64,000 nt of DNA from Macrostomum hystrix (Eukaryota; Platyhelminthes; Macrostomidae): NCBI GenBank assembly GCA_950097015.1, contig CATNEN010000002.1, positions 4,247,001 through 4,311,000 of the forward strand. Reading direction: 5' to 3'. The translations under genes and the position numbers were made by a program. Shown here one piece after another: positions 1 through 12,118 of this stretch. Every line of letters begins with the position of its first letter. The first letter of the stretch is position 1. Under the pieces are notes generated by a model. The model made no database searches. It was not told where the DNA came from and was given only the letters and a program-made list of their open reading frames with translations.

Positions 1-760
1 GAATGAGTAGCAAAGACCAGAAGTCATGGGCTGGAGTGGATTAGGGGCATGAACTGGTACGGATTAGTGAGCTGATCCGCGTCAGCGCGAACGCCCGCCA
101 GCTCGGTAATTTCCTCTTTAAATTTCTCCTCAAAGTCCATCTTTGTCTCAATCGACGCTCTCCAGATGAGTTCTTAATTATTTATTTAACACGTTTCTAA
201 AGTTACAAAGCTGATTTAAAGAAGCTAAATTCACTAAAAACCAAAAAATAGTTTCTAGGAGCCAATTCACCACACATAATTTGATTTTAAGCTCAATTTC
301 GTTTAATCTCGTTTCCTGTCAGTTAAACATAAGATGCTTTTAGAATGTACATCGTGTTTCAGTCTCCAAAATATTATGAAAGAATATGACTGGTCCATGT
401 ACATTGAATTTTGTCCCTTTCGCCAATCATGGAGCCAGTTGCCGATCGAATGTACATAGAATTTCATCCCCGTCTATTATGAAGCCAGTTGCCTATTGAA
501 TGTACATTGAATTTCGTGCCCCGCCTAGCATAAAGCCAGTTGCCTATCAAATCTACATTGAAATTTGACCCCGCCTAGCGCGTGAAGTCAGTTGCCTATC
601 GAAAGTACATTGAATTTCTTCCCCCGCCTAGCATAAAGCCAGTTGACTATAAAATGTACATTGAATTTCGACCTCGCCCAGCATTAAGCTTGTAATTAAC
701 GCACATTGAACATCCTCCCCTTGAAAAACTTATCGCTGGACCCACTTTAACAATCCTCAG
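1..760. other. Upstream cyclase intron with a degenerate tandem repeat
   Basis: No coding sequence recognised. Positions 395-705 hold six imperfect copies of a roughly 50-bp unit built around TGTACATTGAATTTC and CCTAGCATAAAGCCAGTTG. The segment ends in a good 3' splice site (CAATCCTCAG) at 760. It is presumably the intron before the TM6 exon. Confidence 0.7.
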
Positions 761-3700
761 TTGGCAGCGAACGCCTTCACCCTACTGGCCGCGAACATCA
801 TCGGGTTGTTTGTACACGGACCAGTTGAAATGGGTCGCAGACAGACGTTCCTGGAGACGCGACGCTACGTGGACGCCAGGCTGCACGCTGAACTGGAGAA
901 GGACAAGCAGGTGGCAAATCTTTTGAGGGGCTGTCCATTGCTTTAAAATGAAATGGAATTTAGAATTCGCATCCTAACCGTATGCTGTCCGTTGTGAGAA
1001 TGCTTGAGAACTCAGTTCATGGTTTTTGGGGAAGCCAGACAACCGGCTGGGAAAAGAAAATCAGGAAGTCCCACTGTGGCATCATCAAAAAGGTGACAAT
1101 GTCTGTCGATCGTCATGGTTAAATATCCCCTTTATCCTGAAAGCTTAGGATGCATTTTCAATTCTGCCCCCAACTCCCCGACACCTGGAGTGCCTCATTT
1201 TCCCCAATGCGATCCCCTGGGTCTGATATTGAATTTTCACATCTTTTACCTCCTCTCATCGACGCCGACAATGGCAGATCTGATTACCCCTGCCAGTAGA
1301 TAGCTCTGTGGACCACGGTTGAGTAAGATTTGAGCAGAGATTAAGAAAACTATGAGATTATTTCTAGATAGTTTGCAACCAAAGCTTAGTCTCAGAATTC
1401 ATCTGTCTCTCTTCTCTCATTGATCAATGCCAAATCAATTTTGTTGGCAGATAGAAATTTGGTCGGGTCCCTGTGCTATTCAAATATTTTCAGGGGCCAA
1501 GAAAGATTAGATCAATATGAAATAGGAACCAGGTGTTATTTTGGGAAAACTAAATAAACTTGAGCTGTTGTCCTTAAAACAATAATTTTCAGGATCGTCT
1601 AATTCTGTCTGTACTGCCGGGTCACGTGGCATTACCGCTGCTTTATCCGGAGAAGAATCAGTATCCAAAGTCGGTGTTTAACAAGGTCTACATTCAGAGG
1701 CACGATAATGTCAGGTAGGCCAATTTTTATTTACTTCTAACTTTGAAGAGCCAATTAGCGAATAGGGGAGTAGGGGAACTACTTCTTGAAGCTCCGATTG
1801 GCTGAAGAGAAAAAACATTTTTGGCCCAGCCAATCAGAGCGCATGGAATCACTTTGGGAACAGTCGATGACTCATAAAGTCGTTTGAAAAATGTCCAAAA
1901 AGCATGGAACTAGGGCCAATTAAATAGCTCACCTGCTCTGAGATGTAGGTCTGGCTCACCGAACAGCATCAGGTGATAGGGCCGGGTCCTTGGGGTAGAA
2001 GGAAGGAGTAAAGTCGGAGTCACGTAAAGAAAACACACGAATCGTACATTGTATAGTCGGTTGAGCAAACGGTTGATGCCAGATAACAGGAATGGAATTG
2101 GAAGACTGAATAAAACTTGGTCAACAATCGCATATTGCTGGTGAAGAACTTTTTTAGAAAAGTTTTTTTCCAGAAATTTTTCTACACTGTAAAGGCATGC
2201 TATTACTTTCTTGTAGGGATGTAAGAAGAGGGGCTTGGGAAAGAAAATTTGGAAAGTATTTGACTGTCACAAATGTCTAAAAAGGCGGACAGCCCTCTTG
2301 AGAAATGTAAGACCAGGTGTGATGTTGTCAGTGCATTTTTTTTGGTGTATTTTCTGAAGATTTTTCACAAGGACACACGCACGTGTGTGTGGGCTTTAAG
2401 CCAAGTTAGTAAAACCTGGTTTGGGGCTGATGACCTCAATCACTGTTCTCCGTCAAACCCGGAATCTCCACTGCAGTATCCTCTTCGCCGACATTTGCGG
2501 CTTTACAACTCTCTGCCGCCAGAACGACCCCCAGTTCATCGTTGGCCTCCTAAACGTGCTGTTTGCCCGATTCGATCGACTAGCCGAGTCGAACAAGTGC
2601 CTGAGAATCAAACTGCTTGGAGACTGCTACTACTGTGTGTCCGGACTGCCGGAGGCGAGGCCGGATCACGCGAGGTGCTGCGTGGAGATGGGCTTGGATA
2701 TGATCTCTACCATATCGTGAGTCTGCTCAATGGCTGGTTGGTTGGTTGGTTGGTTGGTTGGTTGGTTGGTTGGTTGGTTGGTTGGTCTCAATTTGCTTAT
2801 TTAGAAGTGGCACCACCTGATACTCTTGGCATGAAGACCAATTAATTGGCAGTCTTTGAGTGTGTCGAATACGCTAGATTTCCAATCACATATCTGCATC
2901 TGCATAAGAGCTTATACAGCCTATCTATCATGTTACAGTAACTTAAGCATGTTCTCACAATTTGAGAATTAGATAAGACGTGGCCTGCAACTGACTTTTC
3001 TCGGAGTCATAAAATCAGGTTATAAATAAATAAACAAAATTTAAAGCCGGTCACCGATTGTCGTTTTCAATTATTCACAAAGAAAATTTGGCTGACCAGA
3101 CTACAAAATGTGATCGAAAAGGAACCAAAAAGGAAAATTTTCTGTGGGATTAAAATAGTATTATATTCCCCTGACGTAAGGTCTTTGATATGCTTTGATT
3201 TACCCAGATGAAGCAAAATTATGCTTCGAATTCATGCAACGCTGGAGGATTAACCGTTCCACAAATCAATTAGCTCGTATATATTTTACTACTTCTCGAT
3301 CCGCTTCATACTCGTATAGAACTTTTTGAGCACAGTAGGCTTAAGTAAGGTAGGTTTCGGCCTTGCAGGTTTGAGCACTGTAGGTTTCAGCACTGAAGGT
3401 TTCAGCACTGTAGGTTTGAACACTGTAGTAGGTTTGAGCAACCTAGGTTTGAGCACTGTAGGTTTGAACACTCCGTTTCAGCACTGTAGGTTTGAACACT
3501 GTAGTAGGTTTGAGCAACCTAGGTTTGAGCACTGTAGGTTTGAACACTCAGTTTGAGCAATGTAGGTCTGGGCACTTTAGGTTTGAGAATTTTAGGTTTG
3601 AGCACTTTAGGTTTGAGCACTGTAGTAGGTTTGAGCACTGCAGTAGGTTTGAGCAACCTAGGTTTGAGCACTGTACGTTTGAGCACTTTAGGTTTGAGCA

Positions 3701-4923
3701 CTTTAGGTTTGAGCACTGTAGGTTTAAGCACTGTAGGTTTGAGCACTGTAGGTTTGAGCACTGTAGGCTTAAGCACTTTAGGTTTGAGCACTTTAGGTTT
3801 GAGCACTGTAGGTTTGAGCACTTTAGGTTTGAGCACTTTAGGTTTGAACACTCCGTTTCAGCACTGTAGGTTTGAACACTGTAGGTTTGAACACTCAGTT
3901 TGAGCAATGTAGGTCTGGGCACTTTAGGTTTGAGAATTTTAGGTTTGAGCACTTTAGGTTTGAGCACTGTAGTAGGTTTGAGCACTGCAGTAGGTTTGAG
4001 CAACCTAGGTTTGAGCACTGTACGTTTGAGCACTTTAGGTTTGAGCACTTTAGGTTTGAGCACTGTAGGTTTAAGCACTGTAGGTTTGAGCACTGTAGGT
4101 TTGAGCACTGTAGGCTTAAGCACTTTAGGTTTGAGCACTTTAGGTTTGAGCACTTTAGGTTTGAGCACTTTAGGTTTGAGTACTGTAGGTTTGAGCACTG
4201 CAGGTTTGAGCACTATTGGTTTTAGAATAGTAGGTTTAAGCACAGAAGGTTTGAGCACTGTAGGTTTGAGATTTTGAGAGTTCAGAGTTCAGACCTTTAC
4301 GTTTAATTTGAGCATATTCTGACACTGCTCACTCGATGCCACCAAAGTCTGGTTCGCGTGATGACGGAGGCCCCTGTGGACATGCGAGTCGGCATCCACA
4401 CTGGAAGGGTCCTGTGCGGAGTTCTCGGCCTGGTCAAGTGGCAATTCGATGTCTGGTCTCGCGACGTCTACCTGGCTGAGATTCTGGAGTCCAGCGGTCT
4501 GCCTGGCCGAGTGCACATCACCGAGCAGACACGGGACTGCCTGGATGGCGCCTACCTAGTAGAGGACGGCGACGGGGCTAGTCGGCATCCGTACCTGCGC
4601 GAGCATCAGGTGAGATGGCGGTTGAAATCCAAGTATCACACCCAGTACATGGCTCTAAAATTTGACACATGTTAGACATGATGCCAACCTGTGAGACACG
4701 ATTCTAACCTCTAAGACAGGATTCTAACCTGTTAGATACGATTTCAACCTGTTAGACGCTATTCAAAGTTGTTAGATACGATTATAATGTATTACACATC
4801 ATTTACGGAACTATCATTTAACTTGCTTAAAATATTATCCAATCCAATCAACAGGTTAAGACATTTCTTGTCCTGCCGCCAACACAGCAGCAGGAGCAGC
4901 AGCAGCAGCAACAGCAGCAACAA

Positions 4924-4958
<35 letters not shown>

Positions 4959-7900
4959 GCAGCAGGAGCAGCAGGAGCAGCAGCAGCAACAGCAAAATCG
5001 GAATCCGCAGAATTGCAGAATCTGCGCCCCGGCTGGAGGCGCCGTCCGTGGAAGACGATCGGCCTCGCACATTCACAAAAGGTATCAAATTATTGATTGA
5101 CTGATTGATTGATTGATTAGTTGATTGATTGATTGATTTTCGAATATTACCATTAGCTGCCGTATCATAATAAATTGAATTGAGCTACGTGGTCACACTC
5201 GTTGGTTAAAGCATTTTTTTATTATCTGTAAATGACAGTAAAACCCGTGAAGAACAAACAAATTTTGTTTTAAAAAAATTGAAGTTTTTTCCGCGAGTTG
5301 ACAAACTTAAGTGGGCTTTCGCCTCCTTTGACAGAAGTTGCCAAGGTCGCGATTTGAGAACACACGCTAATTGACATGCGTAAGAGGTGCTTCGACTCAA
5401 GCTGTTCTTATCATGGTCTTGTGTGCTCACAATCAGATTGCTATTTGCTTAACTTACTTGCCTATTTATCCACTGGTTGCCATAGCAACTAGAGTGCATA
5501 ACGACGCATGAGTCCTGAAATATTTAGCTTTTCAAATCTACCATTCTCTACTCTATCAAACTCAAATCTACCATTCTCTACTCTATCAAACTCAAATCTA
5601 CCATTCTCTACTCTATTATACTCAAATATACCATTCTCTACTCTATCATACTCAAATCTACCATTCTCTACTCTATTATACTCAAATCTACCATTCTCTA
5701 CTCTATTATACTCAAATCTACCATTCTCTACTCTATTATACTCAAATCTACCATTCTCTACTCTATCATACTCAAATCTACCATTCTCTACTCTATTATA
5801 CTCAAATCTACCATTCTCTACTCTATCATACTCAAATCTACCATTCTCTACTCTATTATACTCAAATCTACCATTCTCTACTCTATTATACTCAAATCTA
5901 CCATTCTCTACTCTATTATACTCAAATCTACCATTCTCTACTCTATTATACTCAAATCTACCATTCTCTACTCTATTATACTCAAATCTACCATTCTCTA
6001 CTCTATCATACTCAAATCTACCATTCTCTACTCTATTATACTCACATCTACCATTCTCTACTATACTCTTCCCTACTCAAATCTACCATGCCATACTCTA
6101 CTCTACTCAAATCTACCTTCTCTAACTCTACCCTACTCAAACACAGATTGCACAGCCTACTCTAGCTGTATAACTCAACAGGCCATTGCTCAAATGAGCC
6201 ACAGATGAGCAGTGCTCAATATTGTCTTCATCCGCAGACTCGGCGTGAACAACCAGGGCGATCGCAGCCGCAGCGTCACAGACGACGACATCAACTCGGA
6301 TCTGAGCAGGGCCATTCTGTCTCACTCTATTGACAGACTGTATCGTGAGCACTGCCATCCGATCACTCTGCGATTCAAGACTTGCCGGCTGCAGAAGATG
6401 GTGAGAATCACGACCTGGATCAGGGTCATCGTCAGGGACAGTGTGTGGGTCATTTTGTGGGTTGAGGTCATGGTCTTGGGTCATGGTATGTGTCAGGATA
6501 ATTGCGAGGGTCAGGAACATTTTTAGGGTCATTGTCTCGGTCGTTGTCAAGGTAATTGTCATGGCCTTTGTTATGGTCATTGTCATGTTCATTATCAAAG
6601 TGATTGTCTGGGTCATGGTCAGCGTCATTGTCTGGGTCATTGTCTGAATCATTGTCTGGGTCATTGTCTGGATCATTGTCTGGGTCATTGTCTGGGTCAT
6701 TGTCTGGGTCATTGTCTGGGTCATTGTCTGAATCATTGTCTGGGTCATTGTCTGGATCATTGTCTGGGTCATTGTCTGGGTCATTGTCTGGATCATTGTC
6801 TGGGTCATTGTCTGGGTCATTGTCTGGGTCATTGTCTGGGTCATTGTCTGGGTCATTGTCTGGGTCATTGTCTGGGTCATTGTCTGGATCATTGTCTGGA
6901 TCATTGTCTGGGTCATTGTCTGGATCATTGCCTGGGTCATTGTCTGTGTCATTATCATGTTCAGAGTTAATGACTGTCTAACTGATAACCAGTCAGTGCA
7001 GTTTTATGAATCTGACAGGTAAAACAAATTTGAAACCTTACTGATAAACTTGACGCAGTAAAGCGAATAGCAACAACCGCAAAGGGCTCATTTTAGCTAC
7101 CCAACCGAATTCCCATCTCCTGCCAGTTCGCCTACGTGAGAGATCCCTACTTCTCCATTGAGATCAGCGGCGTCTTGTTGGCCTTTTTCTGCGGCACTTT
7201 CTGTGTCCAGCTGATCGTTCAGAAATGGTGAGTGCGCTGCGCACCCGTGCCTAGTTTTGGTTTGGCAAATTTGTGAACTCTTTGCTTTTTGTTTGTGAAT
7301 TAAGAATTCGAAATTTTTGAACCCTCCATCCTGACTCTCCCTAAATCTCACCCTGCCTCTTGCTCTCACCCTGCCTCTCGCTCTATCTCACCCTGTTTCT
7401 CCCGCTCTCTCACCCTGTCTCTCCCTTTAATTATCTCACCCTGTCTCTCCCTCTCTATCTCACCCTGCCTCTCGCTCTATCTCAACTGTCTGTCCCTTTA
7501 TCTCACCCTGTCTCTCCCTTTATCTCACCCCGTCTCTCGCTCTATCTCACCCTACATTTCCCTCCCGCACAAGTCCACTTATCCGGGCCGAAATTCCCTG
7601 TGAAAAATAGTCTATTGAAAATCTTTCGCTTCGCAGAGACTAAACCGTCCTGTCTGGCTGTCTGGCTGTCTGAGTGTCGCAACTTGCCAATTAATTTAAG
7701 CAATTTATATATATATATATAAGCGAAACCATATATTATTAATTAATCGCCAATGATATAAATAGGTAAAGGACTCTTTTTGTTAGACATCGCACAGTAG
7801 CTTTAGCATAGACAGAAGCAATATGACCACGTCAGAGGGTAAAATTGTCACTGACACTGACAGAGGAGTAAATAAACACAAGCGTCACAATTCTCCACTC

Positions 7901-10900
7901 AATAACCTCCCCTCAATCAGACTCCCCAGGTAGACTCAAACAGACTCGAAATGCAACCTCATCTTTGAGTGCAGGACACTTGTTCTTTAACATTCATATA
8001 TCATCATATAGGCTTAGAGCTATCAATCAAATCTATTGAAGACACGCCTAAGGAAACTAGAAATAAAATCTGAAACACCTCGACCCCTCCCCAGCTCAAT
8101 GGCGATGGTGCCAATTTACCTGTTCTCATTCGTCACGCTGATCACGCTGTTTGCCTGCGCTGTGGCTTTCACAACCGACCGAATGGTAAATAAAATAAAA
8201 AAAGAGAAAATACTCACTCTCGTCTACTTACAGTAGAAATGTCAGAAACTCATCTTCTAAGTTTAAGTTTCTTATCTGAATGTTTTTTTCAATTTCAGAA
8301 AATTGCCAGCAAGAAAATCTGGTCGATTTTTGTCAATGGATCAATTCTGATTGGAATGGTTGCAAATTTTGTTTCAATTTTGGTACCGAAGGTGAGTCAA
8401 TGTCTTGGTTCGACTAGGGAACAATGCTTGACCCGCAGTGAGAAAAAATTTGTCACAATATTATTTAGATAAATTGACACAATGTCCTCCAGATAGATAG
8501 ACACAATGTCCTCCATGTAGATAGACACAATGTCCTCCAGATAGATAGACACAATGTCCTCCAGATAGATAGACACAATGTCCTCCATGTAGATAGACAC
8601 AATGTCCTCCAGATAGATAGACACAATGTCCTCCAGATAGATAGACAGATTGTCCTCCAGATTGATAGATACAATGTCCTCCATGTAGACAGACACAATG
8701 TCCTCCATGTAGACAGACACAATGTCCTTAATGTAGAGAGACACAATGTCCTCCATGAAAATAGACACAATGTCCTCCATGTAGACAGACACAATGTCCT
8801 CCATGTAGACAGACACAATGTCCTTAATGTAGAGAGACACAATGTCCTCCATGAAAATAGACACAATGTCCTCCATGTAGACAGACACAATGTCCTCCAT
8901 GTAGACAGACACAATGTCCTTAATGTAGAGAGACACAATGTCCTCCATGAAAATAGACACAATGTCCTCCATGTAGACAGACACAATGTCCTCCAGGTAG
9001 ATGGCCACTATTTATTTATACATAATAATAATAATACAATATAATAATTTCAGCTATATGAAGAGCGATGTGACCTTCAGAATCACATCGAAACTGTTTA
9101 TAACAACAATTGGACATTGTTCTGCACGAACAGCACGAAGGTTGACAGCCTGTGCCATCGCCCAGATTTGGCTGTTCCCGAGGTAAATCGGGTGGCATGT
9201 TGGCAGAGGGTCAAAGTAGCTAGTGGTTTGAGCTGGAAACTTATAATTTCCAATCGTTGTACTTAATTTAATCAGAACCCAAATCCCCTTAACTATCACT
9301 TCAATTCCAGTACACAATGTACTCAGCGTCGCTGACAATTATAAGTCTGACATGCTTCACGTACAGCACTTTCCTGTGGAAGTGGGTCGTAGGTCTTCTG
9401 TTCTCAGGAGTGTACCTGGCGGCCAGCTATTTTGCCTTCTATTCCGAGTTTCAAAATGTGGATCTGGTGCAAAAGCAATGCTGCGACGATAGGGACAATT
9501 TTCCGCTTCTGTGGCTCAACTGCGGCTTGTTGATCCTGTCGGCGCTGTTGATAGTGATTGTTCAATCTCACCTGGCTGAAATCACCGTCCGTCTAGACTT
9601 CCTGTGGAAATTCCAGGCCTTCGAAGAGAACGAGAAGACTGAAGAGATGAAGCGAAGGAACCAGGCCCTGGTTGACAACATTCTGCCCCCGCATGTGGCC
9701 AGTCATTTCCTCAACTCGGAGGACATCTACTCAGAGCAGTGCACTGAGACCACGGTGATCTTCGCGTCCATTTGCAATTTCTCCGAGTACTACCTGGAGG
9801 TGGCCCAAACTGACGAGATTGTCTGCTGCCTAGTACTGAACGAGATGCTGTCAGACTTTGACGACCTTCAGAGGCAGTTCCGCTGCGTGGAAAAGATCAA
9901 GACGATTGGCTCGACCTACATGGCTGCCGCTGGACTGTCAGCCGACACCAGGTGTCGCAATGACACCAGAGCTCATGTTGCTCAAACTGCCGACTTTGCG
10001 CTGGCTCTGCTGCGCCTCATCTGCGTGCACAACAGGCACCTGTACACCTCCTTCAAGATGCGCATTGGTGAGATGTCACACAATAATAATAACATTCGCA
10101 GGAGGGCTGTGGGCAATGACACAAAACTTGATGACAGTAGATCCACAGCCAGCGAGCGAGGAGGCAGTTCTGCCCATTCCACTGACTCCTGAGCACACAC
10201 GCACAGAGATACTGTACGCAGGCACACACTCACACAGGCGTGTACATCTGCCCTGACTTTCTCATCGTCAGACGTCAAGATCCCAAGCCTTCTCTCGGCG
10301 CTCTAGGCCTCGCCGCGGAATCGAGCTCAGGGACGAAAGGCTAACGCGTTAGACCGCTCTGCCACTCACCCCTGGAGATGCCCCATTGGAACCAAACGTG
10401 CGCGTTTAGGAGCTGGTAGATTGCTGAGTGACAGAGTGATCAATGTCCTAGATTGCTGAGTGACAGAGTGATCAATGTCCTAGATTGCTGAGTGACAGAG
10501 TGATCAATGTCCTAGATTGCTGAGTGACAGAGTGATCAATGTCCTAGATTGCTGAGTGACAGAGTGATCAATGTCCTAGATTGCTGAGTGACAGAGTGAT
10601 CAATGTCCTAGATTGCTGAGTGACAGAGTGCATGATCAACGTCCTAGTGATCGACTTCGCGGCGAGGCAACATTAATTTTTTGTCTCAGATAGAAGTACA
10701 AGTGTATGTTGTGTGAGTAGTATGTGACTCACACAAGGGTGTGAGTAGGAGACGTTACAGATTGGATTGAACGCTCGAACCATCTTCCGCATCAATCGCA
10801 GGCATCAATCACGGAGTGGTCATCGCTGGCGTGATCGCCACCCGCAAGCCGCAGTATGACATCTGGGGTGACACCGTGAATATCGCATCTCGGATGGAGA

Positions 10901-11106
10901 GCAGCGGGCTGGAGAATCGAATCCAGGTGACTGGCACCGTGCAGAAGCTGCTGCAGCCACGCGGGTACAACTTCGAGACCAGGGGCTCCATCACTGTCAA
11001 GGGCGTGGGCTTGCTCACTACTCACTTTCTACTCAACGGACCTGTGGATCCGACAATCTTTGTTCGTCAAGCCTTGCCGGATGTTGTTCTGGCTGACAAT
11101 CTGTAA
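761..11106 (+). CDS. Transmembrane adenylyl cyclase (class III, AC5/6-like), 5'-partial
   Basis: Makes cAMP from ATP at the plasma membrane under G-protein control. Exons, all GT-AG: 761-910, 1593-1714, 2477-2716, 4348-4609, 4855-5081, 6238-6400, 7127-7227, 8095-8185, 8299-8391, 9054-9182, 9311-10067, 10802-11106 (stop TAA). The phases chain perfectly, giving 879 residues in the window. In order: end of TM6 and the FLETRR linker; C1 catalytic domain with both metal aspartates (LFADICGF and [11 protein letters not shown]); polyglutamine in C1b; SIDRL segment; six membrane helices (TM7-TM12) with an extracellular loop carrying N-glycosylation sites NWT and NST; C2 domain with [12 protein letters not shown] (purine-binding Lys), [16 protein letters not shown] (Asp, Asn, Arg). 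All catalytic residues are present. [16 protein letters not shown] and a C-terminal HFLLNGP favour AC5/6 over AC1, AC2 or AC8 (from memory of family sequences). TM1-TM5 must lie upstream of the window. Introns carry minisatellites and one SINE. Confidence 0.93.
2733..2786. repeat. (GGTT)n microsatellite
   Basis: About 13 perfect GGTT units just after the 5' splice site at 2717, inside a cyclase intron. The complementary strand is AACC. Confidence 0.95.
3322..4275. repeat. 15-bp minisatellite with a higher-order duplication
   Basis: Unit close to TAGGTTTGAGCACTG, with an insert variant GTAG. A block of about 347 bp containing marker variants (CAATGTAGGTCTGGGCAC at 3558 and again at 3905) is duplicated, so the array grew both by unit slippage and by block duplication. 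It ends about 70 bp before a coding exon. Both strands are open in several frames because the unit is a multiple of three; none of those frames is a gene. Confidence 0.95.
4675..4790. repeat. Short 20-bp tandem repeat
   Basis: Five or so diverged copies of a unit like GACACGATTCTAACCTGTTA in the cyclase intron between the 4609 donor and the 4855 acceptor. Confidence 0.75.
4855..5081 (+). CDS. Adenylyl cyclase exon with polyglutamine tract (C1b region)
   Basis: This exon continues the C1a domain: VKTFLVLPP matches the conserved strand (IETFFIV in vertebrates) that closes C1a. It then reads straight into a run of CAG/CAA codons at about 4885-4995, broken only by a few GAG (Glu) codons, before [15 protein letters not shown]. 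The reading frame is fixed by phase-0 entry from the 4348-4609 exon and phase-2 exit into 6238. C1b is a variable regulatory linker in this family, so a low-complexity insert is structurally tolerable. The mix of CAA and CAG suggests a long-lived rather than freshly expanded tract. Confidence 0.85.
5088..5140. repeat. (ATTG)n microsatellite
   Basis: Imperfect ATTG/ACTG repeats starting a few bases after the 5' splice site at 5082. Confidence 0.85.
5525..6125. repeat. 30-bp minisatellite
   Basis: About 19 very regular copies of a 30-bp unit beginning CTCAAATCTACCATTCTCTA, with C/T variation at one position (CTATCA or CTATTA). It degenerates at the right-hand end, about 100 bp before the cyclase exon at 6238. 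Confidence 0.97.
6600..6960. repeat. 12-bp minisatellite
   Basis: Unit TGTCTGGGTCAT, about 30 copies. The left flank at 6415-6600 shows diverged precursors of the same motif (GGTCATTGTC and similar), suggesting expansion from a T/G-rich intron start right after the 6401 donor. Confidence 0.95.
7333..7560. repeat. CT-rich tandem repeat
   Basis: Imperfect 20-24 bp units such as CTCACCCTGTCTCTCCCTCT in the intron after 7227. Pyrimidine-rich on the + strand. Confidence 0.8.
8475..9000. repeat. 24-bp minisatellite
   Basis: About 22 copies of a 24-bp unit containing ACACAATGTCCTCCA followed by GATAGATAG, TGTAGACAG, TGTAGAGAG or TGAAAATAG variants. The variants recur in the same order, so the right half is a higher-order repeat of 96-120 bp. 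It is intronic, between the exons ending at 8391 and starting at 9054. Confidence 0.96.
9311..10067 (+). CDS. Adenylyl cyclase exon: TM10-TM12 and first part of C2
   Basis: The largest exon of the cyclase gene. It encodes three hydrophobic helices, then the [10 protein letters not shown] helix, [12 protein letters not shown] and the start of the C2 catalytic domain ([29 protein letters not shown]). It ends one base into a Gly codon that is completed by exon 10802 ([20 protein letters not shown]). Confidence 0.92.
10085..10380 (-). mobile_element. SINE family A copy (tRNA-derived), inverted
   Basis: Read on the minus strand it begins with a tRNA-like head: GTGGCAGAGCGGTCTAACGC (A box) and GAGCTCGATTCCGCGGCGAG (B box). 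It continues through the family body and ends near GCCCACAGCCCTCCTGCG. At least five other copies share the body in this window. It lies in the last cyclase intron. Confidence 0.85.
10412..10650. repeat. 32-bp minisatellite
   Basis: Seven nearly perfect copies of a 32-bp unit containing TAGATTGCTGAGTGACAGAG, located immediately beyond the tRNA-like head of the neighbouring SINE. The last copy has a short insertion. The array is followed by GACTTCGCGGCGAGGC, another scrap of SINE A head. Confidence 0.95.
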
Positions 11107-11118
11107 TTCGGTACATAG

Positions 11119-11215
11119 GGGTTCCTGAGCTCGAATCCGCGCTGACGTCGCTTGTGGGCTTGTCGTGCAATTTACGCCCTTTTGAGGGCCAACACCTCAA
11201 GTCTCATTTTCAGGT
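11119..11215 (+). mobile_element. SINE family A fragment in the cyclase 3' flank
   Basis: Starts inside the tRNA-like part (GGTTCCTGAGCTCGAATCCG) and continues through GCTTGTGGGCTTGTCGTGCA and GAGGGCCAACACCTCAAG, then stops. It begins 13 bases after the cyclase stop codon, so it is likely part of the 3' UTR. Confidence 0.7.
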
Positions 11216-11878
11216 AGTCCAGTGATAGAAAACTATTATTATCCAATAGTGTAGCTGTAAAACTTCAACCAGCTGTAGGCCCCTGCAGTCCATGGACTGA
11301 ACAGCTGGACACAGCTGTACATCTGTGCAGAACTAAACGTTTACGTACGAGCTGTACATTTGGACAAACATTATGTAATTTAGCACATCAATTTCTCGCC
11401 TTGTACGTGTAAATATATATTTCGCTTTTCTCTCATTTGTAAGGTATAAGGTGTAAGGTAACATTGAATTTTTGTTTTAACTTTCTGTTCAGAACAAGAG
11501 TGTTTCTGTTCGCGCAAAAGTAAATGAAATTCAGTCAATATCTAAACTTGTCTACTTCAGAACTGCTTGAATCGATTGAAGTATATCTTTGATATTCATT
11601 CATGTGAAAAATATTATAATTAGAAACATGCGAAAGTTATTATTTTCACAGCAAAAATTTAGCTGTAACTGATTTGGAAGAGTACAGCCTCAGCGAAAAA
11701 ATCCAATTTTTCTGAATCTAATCCAAAGAGACGGAATTTAACGTAGTTTAATAGTTTAATTTTTTAAACAGATAACGAATTTTAGTACGCATACGAAAGC
11801 AGCCAAATTTTATGGAAATCAACCGTATCTTCTTAACTGTTCATGTACTACCTTTAGCCTTGTAAAACAATCCCATTC
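11216..11878. other. Cyclase 3' flank, no gene seen
   Basis: AT-rich. It contains a stretch with CAGTCCATGGACTGAACAGCT (about 11286), also found in SINE family B. I see no AATAAA for the cyclase transcript here, so its 3' end is not defined. Confidence 0.5.
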
Positions 11879-12071
11879 TCACTTCCTTATTTTCCCCCGT
11901 CGCTTCCGATTTGCGCCACCCGGAACTTTGAGCTTGGGCGCCTCTCGTAGGCCAAGCAGACTCAATGCTTGAGACACCGTGTGAGTAGCGTCTATGGCCT
12001 GATGCACCTTTGTGTAGCCGCTGAGTTTGCTAGTCGGTTGCACGGCTGTCTGTTGCTGTGCTTCTTGGGCT

Positions 12072-12118
<47 letters not shown>

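Noticed and set aside
3289..4277. Several long open frames on both strands (VLKPTVLKP and RFEHCRFEH types)
   Set aside because: They are by-products of a 15-bp minisatellite inside a cyclase intron; all frames repeat with the unit and have no independent coding features.
9858..10256. 132-residue frame and its opposite-strand partners
   Set aside because: Shadow of the cyclase C2 exon running into the SINE.
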